DNA of 64,000 bases from an uncultured Selenomonadales bacterium. Its GTDB lineage: Bacteria > Bacillota > Negativicutes > Selenomonadales > Selenomonadaceae. Made by a program: the position numbers and the translations under genes. The notes below the pieces were generated by a model that had not been told where the DNA came from, searched no databases, and saw only the letters and a program-made list of their open reading frames with translations. The stretch's first letter is position 1. Every line of letters starts with the position of its first letter. This document shows, in pieces, positions 35,404-45,118 of this stretch. The stretch is from positions 62,001 to 126,000 of the forward strand of contig CAMZHX010000006.1 of assembly GCA_947307055.1 (NCBI GenBank). The letters run 5' to 3'.

Positions 35404-35697
35404 ATGATGAGTTTCGGCAAGCCTGGCAAAGAAAACGGCGTTTTTCTGTGGGCGAAGACGTACGAGGACGGCAAAGAAATTTTCAAGCGTGCGATTGAAC
35501 TGGGTATTAACTACTTCGACACGGCAAACGTCTATCAAATGGGCACGAGCGAGGAAATCACCGGTCGCTACATCAAGGACTTTGGGCTTGACCGCGATGA
35601 AATTGTCGTGGCGACGAAGGTCAACTTTGAAATGCGTCCCGGTCGTCCGAACGGCGGCGGTACTTCCCGCAAAAACGTCATGGCGGAGATTGACTAA
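35404..35697 (+). pseudogene. Aldo/keto reductase fragment
   Basis: 97 codons from ATG 35404 behind GGGAGG. The piece MSFGKPGKENG, AIELGINYFDTANVYQMGTSEEITGR and DEIVVATKV is the first third of an aldo/keto reductase, with the catalytic Asp and Tyr in place. It stops after EID, exactly where family members continue into the next barrel strand, and also lacks the usual first beta hairpin. About 200 residues are missing, so it cannot be functional as an AKR. Confidence 0.8.
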
Positions 35698-35876
35698 AGA
35701 ACCCGCCAAAAATTTCTTTCGGCGTGAAATATCTTCCGCTCATGCGCGAGGGCAAGCAGCTTTACAGGAAGTATTACGCATTTTGGCGCGCCGATACCCT
35801 CAAGAATTATATCGAGGAGTTCGCTCAAATTTTACGTCCGCTTTTTCCCGAAGAACAAAAGGAGGTCATCTCATGA
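35698..35876 (+). pseudogene. C-terminal remnant of an unidentified gene fused behind the AKR fragment
   Basis: A second reading frame continues from the AKR stop: VKYLPLMREGKQLYRKYYAF, then RADTLKNYIEEFAQILRPLF and a stop that overlaps the SDR start (ATGA). The stop-start overlap and clean coding pattern suggest this was the real 3' end of the gene once located before the SDR. I do not recognise the protein. Confidence 0.5.
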
Positions 35877-36706
35877 AGGAAGTTGTAGTATTGGTCGGCA
35901 CTGGTTCAATCGGTCAAGCAATCGCTCGCAGAGTCGGCGCGGGCAAACACGTCGTGCTTGGCGATTTGAAAATTGAGGCGGCACAGGTGGCGGCAAAAAT
36001 TTTTGAAGGCGCAGGATTTGAGACTTCGGCAATCGCCGTTGACATTTCAAACCGCGAATCAATTTTGAAACTTGCCCTTCACGCTCAAAAATTCGGCGCG
36101 GTGAAAAATTTAATTTGCGCGGCGGGAGTAAGTCCCTCTCAAGCACCAGTCGAAAAAATTTTGCAAGTCGACTTGTACGGCACAGCGGTTTTGCTTGAAG
36201 AATTCGGCAAAATAATTGCACAAGGCGGTTCGGGCGTAATAATTTCTTCGCAAAGCGGGCACAGACTAGGAGCCTTGACGGAGGAACAAAATTTTCAGTT
36301 GGCAACAACGCCGACCGAAGAACTTTTGAACTTGCCGTTCCTCAAGGCGATAACCGACACTCTCAAGGCTTACCAATATTCCAAGCGGTGCAATGTTTTG
36401 CGCGTAGCCGGTCAAGCGACGTCGTGGGGTAAACGCGGCGCGACGATTAACTCAATCAGTCCGGGCATAATCATTACGCCACTTGCTGCCGACGAACTCA
36501 AAGGACCTCGTGGCGAAGGTTATCGCAAAATGTTGGAGGCGTCGCCCGCAAAAAGAGCCGGTACCCCCGATGAAGTCGGCGACCTTGCAGAATTTTTAAT
36601 GAGCAGTCGCGGACGATTTATCAGCGGCGCAGATTTCCTAATCGACGGCGGTACTACCGCTTCTTATTGGTTCGGCGATTTGCAATATCTCAAGCGAACT
36701 CATTAA
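35873..36706 (+). CDS. SDR-family NAD(P)-dependent oxidoreductase
   Basis: 277 aa from ATG 35873, behind AGGAGG; the track's start at 35489 lies in the remnant region. Short-chain dehydrogenase signs: N-terminal VGTGSIGQAIARRV nucleotide loop, AAGVSPSQAP, Ser-containing VIISSQSGHRLG, a YSKRCN Tyr/Lys pair, then SPGIIITPL, and the family C-terminus FISGADFLIDGG. An insertion between Ser and Tyr is longer than usual (about 50 residues). Substrate unknown. Confidence 0.88.
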   Translation: MKEVVVLVGTGSIGQAIARRVGAGKHVVLGDLKIEAAQVAAKIFEGAGFETSAIAVDISNRESILKLALHAQKFGAVKNLICAAGVSPSQAPVEKILQVDLYGTAVLLEEFGKIIAQGGSGVIISSQSGHRLGALTEEQNFQLATTPTEELLNLPFLKAITDTLKAYQYSKRCNVLRVAGQATSWGKRGATINSISPGIIITPLAADELKGPRGEGYRKMLEASPAKRAGTPDEVGDLAEFLMSSRGRFISGADFLIDGGTTASYWFGDLQYLKRTH

Positions 36707-36818
36707 GCTTTCAAAGCTTTTGCAAGCTCACTTTGCGCTTGCGGGTAAAATCTTTTTGTGGCTCGGCGACGTACTGTTCTTTATCATTTGTTAAGCAAAA
36801 AATTTTTCCGTGCGAATC

Positions 36819-36857
36819 AAAAAGCCGAGAGCGTTTAAGCTCCCGACTTCTTTTTTT
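36819..36857. terminator. Bidirectional terminator between the SDR and glpF
   Basis: AAAAAGCCGAGAGC-GTTTAA-GCTCCCGACTTCTTTTTTT. Nine-bp stem with T-runs on both sides, serving the SDR transcript (plus) and glpF (minus). Confidence 0.75.
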
Positions 36858-36872
36858 GCTTAGAAAATGATT

Positions 36873-37598
36873 TTAGAAGAGACCAGAACATTTAGCGACA
36901 AAGTAAGCTAACGCGCCGCCGCAAAGAGGACCAGCAATCGGTACCCAAGCATAGCCCCAATCGGAGCCGCCTTTGCCAGCAATGGGCAGAATGAAATGAG
37001 CAATGCGCGGACCCAAGTCACGAGCCGGATTCATAGCGTAGCCGGTGGGGCCACCGAGCGATAAGCCCAGAGCGATAATCAAAATGCCGACCATGTAAGG
37101 ACCATAGCCCGGAACGAGTTGACCGACCGGTTCGCCGAAAATCATCCAGATAACGAACATAAGGAAGAATGTCGCGATAGTTTCGCAGATGAAGTTCGCG
37201 CCGGGACTGCGGATAGCGGGACCCGTTGCAAAGACGCCGAGTTTAGCGGCAGGGTCTTCAGTTTTCTCCCAGTGCGGCAGGTATGCAAGCCAGACGATAG
37301 CCGCGCCTAAAATCGCGCCGACAAGTTGCGCGGCGGAAGTCGCTAAGAATTGCGCGGGCGTGTAAATGCCGACCATAGTTTTGGCGAGCGTGACGGCGGG
37401 ATTCAAATCGCCTTGAGGAGCACCGAGCGTCGTAGCGGTGAAGACGCCCAATGTAACTGCGAATCCCCAGCCGAGAGCTATGCAGACCCAGCCGCCGCCT
37501 TGTCCTTTCGAGTTCGTTAAAGTCATGTTCGCGCAAACGCCGCAACCAAAGACAATCAGAACCATTGTTCCCATAAATTCGCCAAATAAATTATCCAT
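36873..37598 (-). CDS. glpF: Glycerol uptake facilitator (aquaglyceroporin)
   Basis: 241 aa, six membrane helices and two half-helices. The two NPA boxes are GDLNPAVTLAK and YAMNPARDLGPR; the Asp after the second NPAR is typical of glycerol channels rather than water-only aquaporins. Lets glycerol diffuse through the cytoplasmic membrane to be trapped by GlpK. Last gene of the glpABC-glpK-glpF series, 89 nt after glpK; the gap is filled by a heptamer-repeat block. Confidence 0.93.
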   Translation of the reverse strand: MDNLFGEFMGTMVLIVFGCGVCANMTLTNSKGQGGGWVCIALGWGFAVTLGVFTATTLGAPQGDLNPAVTLAKTMVGIYTPAQFLATSAAQLVGAILGAAIVWLAYLPHWEKTEDPAAKLGVFATGPAIRSPGANFICETIATFFLMFVIWMIFGEPVGQLVPGYGPYMVGILIIALGLSLGGPTGYAMNPARDLGPRIAHFILPIAGKGGSDWGYAWVPIAGPLCGGALAYFVAKCSGLF

Positions 37599-37616
37599 GA
37601 ATAATTCCTCCTTGTT

Positions 37617-37687
37617 AAGGGAAAAGGGAGATGGGAAAAGGGAAAAGTCTTATCCCTACTTCTCCCTTCTCCCATTTCCCTTACCCC

Positions 37688-37688
<1 letters not shown>
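37617..37688. repeat. Heptanucleotide repeat block between glpK and glpF
   Basis: Reads in 7-nt steps: GGGAAAA GGGAGAT GGGAAAA GGGAAAA GTCTTAT CCCTACT TCTCCCT TCTCCCA TTTCCCT TACCCCT. The two halves are roughly inverted, so a hairpin could form in the glp message. Confidence 0.75.
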
Positions 37689-39247
<1,559 letters not shown>

Positions 39248-39261
39248 TTACTATCGCCTCC

Positions 39262-40464
39262 TTAAGCATAAGCCAAAGCTAAAATCTCAATCGGGTGGCA
39301 GGGCTTAATGTCGGTGCCGTGATGAATCTGCATTCGACAAGTCCCGCAATCTGAAATGACTTTATCAAAATCCTTCTGCTTAACGCGCTCGAAAAGTTTC
39401 GCGCCAATCTTCATGGAGATTTCGTATTTATCTTTGCGAAAACCGTAATTGCCCGAAATGCCGCAACAACCCGCGTCCGCCGTCTGAACTTTAACGCCAG
39501 CTTCTTCCAAAATATCAACGGCGGGAAGTCCGATAGCTTGCGACTTCAAATGACATGGCACGTGATATAAACACTTTTGATTAAGTGGCTTTAAATTTTC
39601 ATTGAACTCGCCGCGCTCCTGCAATATTTCTAAGAATTCAAACGCGTCGTAAACATTCTGCGCGGCCTCGTGAAATTTATCTTCGCCAAAAAGTTCGTGA
39701 TACTCTTCCTTGAGCATGAGCGAACAACTTGTGCAAGGCGTCACGACAGGAATCCCTTTCTTTTTCCAATCGAGAATTCTCGCGACGTTGTTATCAGCAT
39801 GTTGCCGAGCCTCGTCCAAATAGCCCGTCACGACTAGCGGCGACCCACAACAATTAAAGCCCTTATCAATCAAAACTTCGTAGCCGTTGGCGTTCATGAC
39901 TTTTATAAAAGCCTCGCCGACTTGCGGTTCATTGTCGTTTACAAAACAGCCCGTGAACATTACAATTTTTTTGCCGGTCGCAGTCTGCTTGATGTGATTG
40001 AATTTATCTTTAAAAGCTGTCGTAGCGTAGGCGGGCATATTGCGTTCGCCGGCGAGTCCGAGCTTGTTGAAAATGCCCAGAGCTTTGCCGAAACTCATTC
40101 CGACATTCGAGAAGGTCGCGCCGAAAGGAATTTTGCGAATCAAATTGGCCATGCGCTCGCCGTGAGCTATCATATCTTCAACTTGCGTGTGCGGGTGAGT
40201 TTTGTAATAATCTGCGCGGCGGAGCATGTTGAGAGTCGAGACGGCCACGCCCGAAGGACAAGCCCTATCGCAACTCTTGCAGTTGGAGCAGAATTCTAAA
40301 CTGGTTTCGATGTCCTCTTGCGAAAAGTGCATACGACCATGCGCGGGGCCGACGAGCTTTGGGCCGCGATAGTCTTTGATAGCCGCCATAACGGGACAAT
40401 TCGCCATGCAACTCGTGCACGACAGGCAACGGTCGCCGGTGAAAATTGCTTTGGTGTCGCTCAT
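39262..40464 (-). CDS. glpC: Anaerobic glycerol-3-phosphate dehydrogenase subunit C
   Basis: 400 aa. Two 4Fe-4S clusters near the N-terminus (CLSCTSCMANCPV and CSNCKSCDRACPSG), then two CCG domains (FTGCFVNDNEP ... NCCGSPLV, and YHVPCHLKSQ ... DAGCCGISG). These bind further cofactors in the heterodisulfide-reductase-like fold. In E. coli GlpC anchors GlpAB to the membrane and passes electrons to menaquinone. The start overlaps the glpB stop by 4 nt. Confidence 0.94.
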   Translation of the reverse strand: MSDTKAIFTGDRCLSCTSCMANCPVMAAIKDYRGPKLVGPAHGRMHFSQEDIETSLEFCSNCKSCDRACPSGVAVSTLNMLRRADYYKTHPHTQVEDMIAHGERMANLIRKIPFGATFSNVGMSFGKALGIFNKLGLAGERNMPAYATTAFKDKFNHIKQTATGKKIVMFTGCFVNDNEPQVGEAFIKVMNANGYEVLIDKGFNCCGSPLVVTGYLDEARQHADNNVARILDWKKKGIPVVTPCTSCSLMLKEEYHELFGEDKFHEAAQNVYDAFEFLEILQERGEFNENLKPLNQKCLYHVPCHLKSQAIGLPAVDILEEAGVKVQTADAGCCGISGNYGFRKDKYEISMKIGAKLFERVKQKDFDKVISDCGTCRMQIHHGTDIKPCHPIEILALAYA

Positions 40465-41648
40465 AAAATCGCCCCCTTGTAAGCCGATGCAATCGCTATG
40501 CCGCCCATTGAACGTTCGAAAATTTTATCGACGCCGCCGAGATTCGCGCCGACCACGTGCAGATTTTCGTAGAGAACTGCACCGTTCTCATCAATCGGAT
40601 TCAAGTTAGCGTCGGTCAAAATGCCCGTCATGGAAAAACCTTGCGGCTTATCGCTGAAAAGTTGCACGTTGCTCCAATTATCCGCGCCCGTCGGGAAGAA
40701 GACCGGCAAATCAAAAATCGGCTCGCGTGGGTTGTCGAAGTCGCGCATAACAATTCCGCCGCTATAAAAGCCGCCCGTCGCTAAAATTACTTTCCGCGCA
40801 GGGAAAATTTTTTCGCGAACGGCATTTTCAACAACGACACCCTGAACCGTTTTGCCGTCGACGACGCCGCGAATAACTTTGGAGTTCTCGAAAATCTTGA
40901 CGCCCGATTTCTGCAGATATTTTACAAAGGCGCGTTGAAGTTTGATACCGGGCGGCGATGGCGGCAAGCAAGTCGTCTCGATAAGTTCTGCGCGGAGTTG
41001 CGATTTGATTGCGGCGCGTAATGAATTTCCTTCCAAGCCCAAAATCGGCGGAATGATAATCACGTCGTCATCGCTTGCAGGTAAAGTCTTCAAGGCGTCG
41101 GCTAAAATTTCTTCCGTCAAAATTTGCGCGGCGTCCATGCAAGTAATGTCGCGCCCGCCTAAAAGTTCAACGTCGAGCTTAGCGACTTCAAAAGTTTTAT
41201 CGGGGAAATATTTTTTGAGATTGTCAGCGAGCATCGCGGCGTAAAAATCCTTCAAGCCCGTAATGTTCACGACAAAAATTTTCTTCTTATCGGCAAGGCG
41301 CGAGGCGTCCATACTTTCGGGCACCAGCGCGGAATATTTCAAAGTTCCAACCGCCGTCACAATCGGGATTTGCGCACTAAGTCTGCCGTTATAGGGGAGG
41401 TCGGCTTGGGCGGCAATGTCGCAGAAAAATTTAGCCGCCGTGTCGCAATTCTTTAAACCGATTTTCTGATAGGGGTGATGCGCGGGAAGATTTTCAAACG
41501 AGCCAAAGTCAATCGCGCCGCTCGCCAATGGCAACGAGCCCGACCCGTAAGTCAGCACAGCAACTTTTTGCCCGCGATTTGCCGCGACCGCCGCCGCCAT
41601 AAATCCCGCAAGCCCGCCGCCAATAACGATAACGTCAGAAGTTTTCAT
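40461..41648 (-). CDS. glpB: Anaerobic glycerol-3-phosphate dehydrogenase subunit B
   Basis: 395 aa. N-terminal FAD-type dinucleotide fold VIVIGGGLAGFMAAAVAANRG, a middle domain of GlpB type, and RKVILATGGFYSGGIV near residue 290. It is a flavoprotein subunit of the anaerobic GlpABC complex that transfers electrons from GlpA to GlpC. Overlaps glpA by 4 nt upstream and glpC by 4 nt downstream, so translation is coupled throughout. Confidence 0.93.
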   Translation of the reverse strand: MKTSDVIVIGGGLAGFMAAAVAANRGQKVAVLTYGSGSLPLASGAIDFGSFENLPAHHPYQKIGLKNCDTAAKFFCDIAAQADLPYNGRLSAQIPIVTAVGTLKYSALVPESMDASRLADKKKIFVVNITGLKDFYAAMLADNLKKYFPDKTFEVAKLDVELLGGRDITCMDAAQILTEEILADALKTLPASDDDVIIIPPILGLEGNSLRAAIKSQLRAELIETTCLPPSPPGIKLQRAFVKYLQKSGVKIFENSKVIRGVVDGKTVQGVVVENAVREKIFPARKVILATGGFYSGGIVMRDFDNPREPIFDLPVFFPTGADNWSNVQLFSDKPQGFSMTGILTDANLNPIDENGAVLYENLHVVGANLGGVDKIFERSMGGIAIASAYKGAIL

Positions 41649-43291
41649 TGCGCCTCACCCCCTGAAGTTTCATTACGCATTACGCATTGCGCATTTCGCA
41701 TTGCCATTGACAGTTCGTAAATTGAGCGTGTCATTTCGGTTTCACGGAGCGTCCTGCCCAAAAGCACCGGTCTAATTCCTTTCCAACGCCCTTGCAAAAA
41801 TTCTTTCATGCGGGTTAGTGAATCTTTCGCGGTCGACTCGACGCCCATATCAGCGAAGACTGCCGCCGCCCTCAAAGCGCAGAAGTTGCCTTGACAAGTA
41901 CCCATGCCAATACGAGTTCTGCGTCTAACGTCGTTGACAATAAAGCTTGTGTCGTCTTTGCAAATTTCCTCGACCTCTGCGCGGGTAACATTTTCACATT
42001 CGCAAACCAATTCGCGGCTTTCGGGGTCAGCTTCCAGACGCTCAACAACTTTTTTGAACCGGTCAACACCTAAACGAGTTGCCGCAAGGTTGACGCCATA
42101 AGACGGGAAAAATTTTCTAGCGCGGTCAATATCGGCTTGCAGAACTTCTTCGACAAGTGGTTCCTCAGCAGTTCGGCAAGGCGTGTTGTTGCCGAGCTTG
42201 GCGCAGATTTGATTGCACATTTTCTCCGCCATAAGTCTGTACGTCGTGAACTTGCCGCCGACAATCGTAAACAAGCCCTTTAAACCGTCCTGCTCATGGT
42301 CGACGATTGCAAAACCTCTCGACGCGCTACGACCAACTGCGCCTCCCGGCGGAATGTAAAGCGGTCTGGAACCCGCGAAGGTGCGCAAAATCCTAAAGTC
42401 GCGCAAGTCCTCAAAAGTTTGCTCACCGATTTTCAAAAGGCTCTCGACCTCTTCGCGACTAGTGCTCGTGTCTTCGGGATTCGGGACGCTCACTGACGAC
42501 GTGCCGAGAATTGTAATCGAGCCGTGTGGAACAAAAATATCGCCGTCGGAAGACTTATGCAACCGATTGACGACGTGATTGACGATGCGCTGATTGAACG
42601 CAATCAAAGTTCCTTTGTCGGGCTGAACGCCGATTTCAACGCCGGCGAGTTTTCCGACAAAACCTGCCCAACCGCCCGACGCATTGACCGCAATATCGCA
42701 AGCAATTTCGTAAGTCTCGCCGGTGAATTGGTCGCGAACTTTGACGCCGCGCAATTCGCCATTGACGGTATCAAAGCCGATAACCTCTGTGTAAGTCTTA
42801 ACCTGCCCGCCGTAACGTTTCGACGAATCGACGAGTTGCCACGCCATACGGAAACCGTCAACTGCCGCATCGGGCACAAGGTACGCGCTTTTAACGTGCT
42901 TGCGAGAAAGTCGCGGCTCCAATCTGAAAGCTTCCTCAAGAGTTATGGGAGTTGCCTCGATTCCGCTATCCGCGCAGCCTTTGACCCAAAGTTCCTCGTA
43001 AGCAGGGTCGTCAATGTCGAGCCGCGTGAACATACCGCCGCAAGGTTCAACGCACGACTTGCCGATTTTGCGCATGATTTGATTTTCGATAATGCATTCC
43101 CGCGCCGCCTCCTGGTCTTTGACGGCATAACGTCCGCCGCTGTGCAGGAGTCCGTGATAGCGCGAGCTTGCACCGTTGACCAAGTCATTTTTCTCGACCA
43201 GCAGAGCCTTGACGCCGCGCATAGATAAATCGCGCAGGATTCCAAGCCCAGTAGCTCCGCCGCCGATTACAACGACCGTTGCCTTTTCCAT
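41645..43291 (-). CDS. glpA: Anaerobic glycerol-3-phosphate dehydrogenase subunit A
   Basis: 548 aa from ATG 43291, behind GAGGGTGAG; the track start (43429) adds 46 residues that cross the promoter. FAD loop VVVIGGGATGLGILRDL, substrate-oxidation domain (YHGLLHSGGRYAVKD), and a BFD-type 2Fe-2S region (CECENV ... GMGTCQGNFC). Oxidises glycerol-3-phosphate to dihydroxyacetone phosphate anaerobically. The C-terminal end (MRNAQCVMRNE) is encoded by a heptamer repeat and is not family sequence. First gene of the glp operon. Confidence 0.95.
   Translation of the reverse strand: MEKATVVVIGGGATGLGILRDLSMRGVKALLVEKNDLVNGASSRYHGLLHSGGRYAVKDQEAARECIIENQIMRKIGKSCVEPCGGMFTRLDIDDPAYEELWVKGCADSGIEATPITLEEAFRLEPRLSRKHVKSAYLVPDAAVDGFRMAWQLVDSSKRYGGQVKTYTEVIGFDTVNGELRGVKVRDQFTGETYEIACDIAVNASGGWAGFVGKLAGVEIGVQPDKGTLIAFNQRIVNHVVNRLHKSSDGDIFVPHGSITILGTSSVSVPNPEDTSTSREEVESLLKIGEQTFEDLRDFRILRTFAGSRPLYIPPGGAVGRSASRGFAIVDHEQDGLKGLFTIVGGKFTTYRLMAEKMCNQICAKLGNNTPCRTAEEPLVEEVLQADIDRARKFFPSYGVNLAATRLGVDRFKKVVERLEADPESRELVCECENVTRAEVEEICKDDTSFIVNDVRRRTRIGMGTCQGNFCALRAAAVFADMGVESTAKDSLTRMKEFLQGRWKGIRPVLLGRTLRETEMTRSIYELSMAMRNAQCVMRNETSGGEAQ
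41669..41708. repeat. Heptanucleotide repeat encoding the GlpA C-terminus
   Basis: ATTACGC ATTACGC ATTGCGC ATTTCGC ATTGCC in 7-nt steps. Its reverse complement shares 28 identical bases (AATGCGC AATGCGT AATGCGT AATGAAA) with 58508-58535. Confidence 0.85.
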
Positions 43292-43334
43292 ACTGCTCAC
43301 CCTCGTTAAATTTCTCCTGAAATTTTTATGTAAG

Positions 43335-43363
43335 ATTCTATCGCACATTTGAACTTTGGTCAA
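43335..43363 (-). promoter_or_regulatory. Promoter of the glpABC-glpK-glpF operon
   Basis: On the minus strand TTGACC, exactly 17 bp, TAGAAT. Start site expected near 43328. No GlpR operator was recognised. Confidence 0.8.
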
Positions 43364-43425
43364 CCATTTTGGGAAAAATTTTCTGACAATAAAAAATCCC
43401 CTGCGCTTTGCAAGGGAAAATTTTT

Positions 43426-43755
43426 TCATTTAAGGAAACGTCTGCAAATAAGCTCGCCGATACACCAACCAGCTATCGCCGCGACAAGTCCGCGCCAACC
43501 GTCGCACCAAATGCACCACGTCACGACCGGAACGAAAATTATCGTCTTGACTTTGAGATTCGTGTTATGTCGGAAGAAATTTATAATGCGCGGCTTGTAT
43601 TCCTTCCAATTATAGATAAGACCGCCAATGCACCAGCCGATTATCGCCGCGAGTACGCCCAGCCAGCCGCTATACCAATAATTAACTAAGATGAGTAACG
43701 AGAAAAATAAAATCATAAAGCGCGTCCTGCCGAGTCGTCGTAAAAATTTTTTCAT
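43426..43755 (-). CDS. Small membrane protein with an internal duplication
   Basis: 109 aa. SD GAGGAGC before ATG 43755. Four hydrophobic stretches arranged as two repeats: WLGVLAAIIGWCIGGLIYNW and WRGLVAAIAGWCIGELICRR, each ending in basic residues. Function not recognised; the size and repeat pattern recall small channel- or holin-like proteins, without motif support. It lies downstream of the SCIFF peptide gene in the same direction. A hairpin CCCTTGC ... GCAGGGG with a T-run (43424-43391) ends the unit. Confidence 0.65.
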   Translation of the reverse strand: MKKFLRRLGRTRFMILFFSLLILVNYWYSGWLGVLAAIIGWCIGGLIYNWKEYKPRIINFFRHNTNLKVKTIIFVPVVTWCIWCDGWRGLVAAIAGWCIGELICRRFLK

Positions 43756-43827
43756 GATGTGCTCCTCTCTAGCCGAATAAGAAAGCGCGGGGGGGAACCT
43801 CGCGCCTGATTTTTTGCTGATTACAAA

Positions 43828-43974
43828 TTACTTTTTCTGACGTTCGCAAACTTGATTGCCGACGGTGCAACTAGTCTTGCAGGCCGATTGGCATGAGGCT
43901 TGGCACTCGCCGCAACCGCCCTTTTTGAGCGTGGCTTGGAGAGTCGGTTTGTTGATTGTCTTGATGTGTTTCAT
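43828..43974 (-). CDS. SCIFF (six-cysteine in forty-five) ranthipeptide precursor
   Basis: 48 aa, too short for the ORF track. ATG 43974 has a GGAGG SD 8 nt upstream. The sequence runs MKHIKTINKPTLQATLKKGG, then CGECQASCQSACKTSCTVGN and QVCERQKK. Six Cys with the CGECQxSCQSACKTSCT core are diagnostic of SCIFF peptides. In Clostridia these are modified by a dedicated radical SAM enzyme that links Cys sulfur to carbon atoms (thioethers). No such maturase lies in this window. It sits between the polyprenyl synthase and the small membrane protein genes in the same direction, with a heptamer-repeat block just upstream. Confidence 0.93.
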   Translation of the reverse strand: MKHIKTINKPTLQATLKKGGCGECQASCQSACKTSCTVGNQVCERQKK

Positions 43975-43995
43975 ATAAAATTCCTCCTCAAGAAC

Positions 43996-44034
43996 TAATC
44001 CCTAGTTCCTAGTTCCTAGTTCCTAGTCCCTAAA
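43996..44034. repeat. Heptanucleotide repeat next to the polyprenyl synthase stop
   Basis: CCTAGTT CCTAGTT CCTAGTT CCTAGTC CCTAAAT, 7-nt period, in the 61-nt gap between the synthase and SCIFF genes. Confidence 0.85.
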
Positions 44035-44035
44035 T

Positions 44036-44992
44036 TTATCTTGTGCGGTCGACGATAAAATCTGCAACTTGCTCAAGGGCTCGCGCGACCGAAGGTTTTA
44101 GCGTCAGCGGCAAATTCACTCGCGCCGATTCGATATGCGCTTCCGCTCGCGTCCTGCAGTAGTCAACCGCATCCGTAGCTTGAATAATTTTTATCGCGGC
44201 GTCAACGTCCTGTCCGCTCGTGACGATTTCCCTAAGCTTTGCCGCCTCGTTGCTGACTTCCAAAGCTCGAAGAACCGGAAGAGTTATCACGCCGCTTTTG
44301 AGGTCGCCGCCGCGAGGTTTGCCCGTAATTTTCTCGTCGCCGAAAAAGTCTAACAAGTCATCGATAATCTGGAAGGCAAGTCCTAAGCTCGAACCGTAAG
44401 CCGTGAGGTTTTCGACTTCGCGCCTGTCCATATCGGAAACAATCGCGCCGAGCTTGCAACACGTCGACAAAAAAATTGCCGTCTTGAGATTTATCCGCGT
44501 GTAGTACTCGCTAAGGGTCGGCACCTCGTAAAGCGAGCGGTCTTGCATAATTTCGCCGACGCAGAGATTTTTAACGAGCTTAGACAAAGTGGTTGAGACT
44601 TCCGCGCCGTAATCATTTTCCGCGACGAGTTGGAAGGCTTTAGCGAAAAGATAATCGCCGACTAAAACCGCAATTTGCGCGCCGTATTTGGAATTGGTTG
44701 TTTCGACGCCGCGCCGCTTTTTTGACGTGTCAATAATATCGTCGTGAACAAGGCTTGCCGTATGAATCAATTCCAAAGTCACAGCAAGCGGCATAGATTT
44801 TTCGGGCGGGAAATTACTTTTGGAATTGGCGCACAGCAGGAAAAGCATCGGGCGCAATCTCTTTCCGCCTTTGAACAGAGGCTCGCAAGCCTGAAATATG
44901 AACGGGTCTTCGCCGATTGCCTGTCTTATTTGCTCTTCCAATGTCAGCAAATTTTTTGCCGCTACGTCGTTCAATGCCGCTACGAAATTCAA
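44036..44992 (-). CDS. Polyprenyl (heptaprenyl/octaprenyl-type) diphosphate synthase
   Basis: 318 aa. All-helical trans-prenyltransferase. First Asp-rich motif HDDIIDTSKKRRG (about residue 85), second FQIIDDLLDFFGDEKITGKP (about 215), plus GGKRLRPML near the N-terminus. Chain length cannot be read with confidence, but a long-chain product for menaquinone side chains is likely, and menaquinone is also the acceptor for GlpABC. ATG 44992, own promoter at 45024-45052. Confidence 0.92.
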   Translation of the reverse strand: MNFVAALNDVAAKNLLTLEEQIRQAIGEDPFIFQACEPLFKGGKRLRPMLFLLCANSKSNFPPEKSMPLAVTLELIHTASLVHDDIIDTSKKRRGVETTNSKYGAQIAVLVGDYLFAKAFQLVAENDYGAEVSTTLSKLVKNLCVGEIMQDRSLYEVPTLSEYYTRINLKTAIFLSTCCKLGAIVSDMDRREVENLTAYGSSLGLAFQIIDDLLDFFGDEKITGKPRGGDLKSGVITLPVLRALEVSNEAAKLREIVTSGQDVDAAIKIIQATDAVDYCRTRAEAHIESARVNLPLTLKPSVARALEQVADFIVDRTR

Positions 44993-45023
44993 TCATCTCA
45001 CCCGCTCCAAAAAATTTTCCGTC

Positions 45024-45052
45024 ATTCTATCACAGCATAAAGACAAAATCAA
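45024..45052 (-). promoter_or_regulatory. Promoter of the polyprenyl synthase-SCIFF unit
   Basis: On the minus strand TTGATT, 17 bp, TAGAAT. Confidence 0.75.
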
Positions 45053-45067
45053 TTAGTAATGTGGAAT

Positions 45068-45094
45068 CAAAAAAGCCCCGACCAAAGTCGAGGC
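45068..45094 (-). terminator. Rho-independent terminator of the chemoreceptor gene
   Basis: On the minus strand GCCTCGAC-TTTG-GTCGGGGC followed by TTTTTT. Confidence 0.85.
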
Positions 45095-45118
45095 AAAATT
45101 TCTATGTAAGAGCAAATT

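Noticed and set aside
35489-35872. N-terminal extension of the SDR in the ORF track
   Set aside because: The extension is a wrong frame through the AKR fragment; a strong AGGAGG precedes the internal ATG at 35873.
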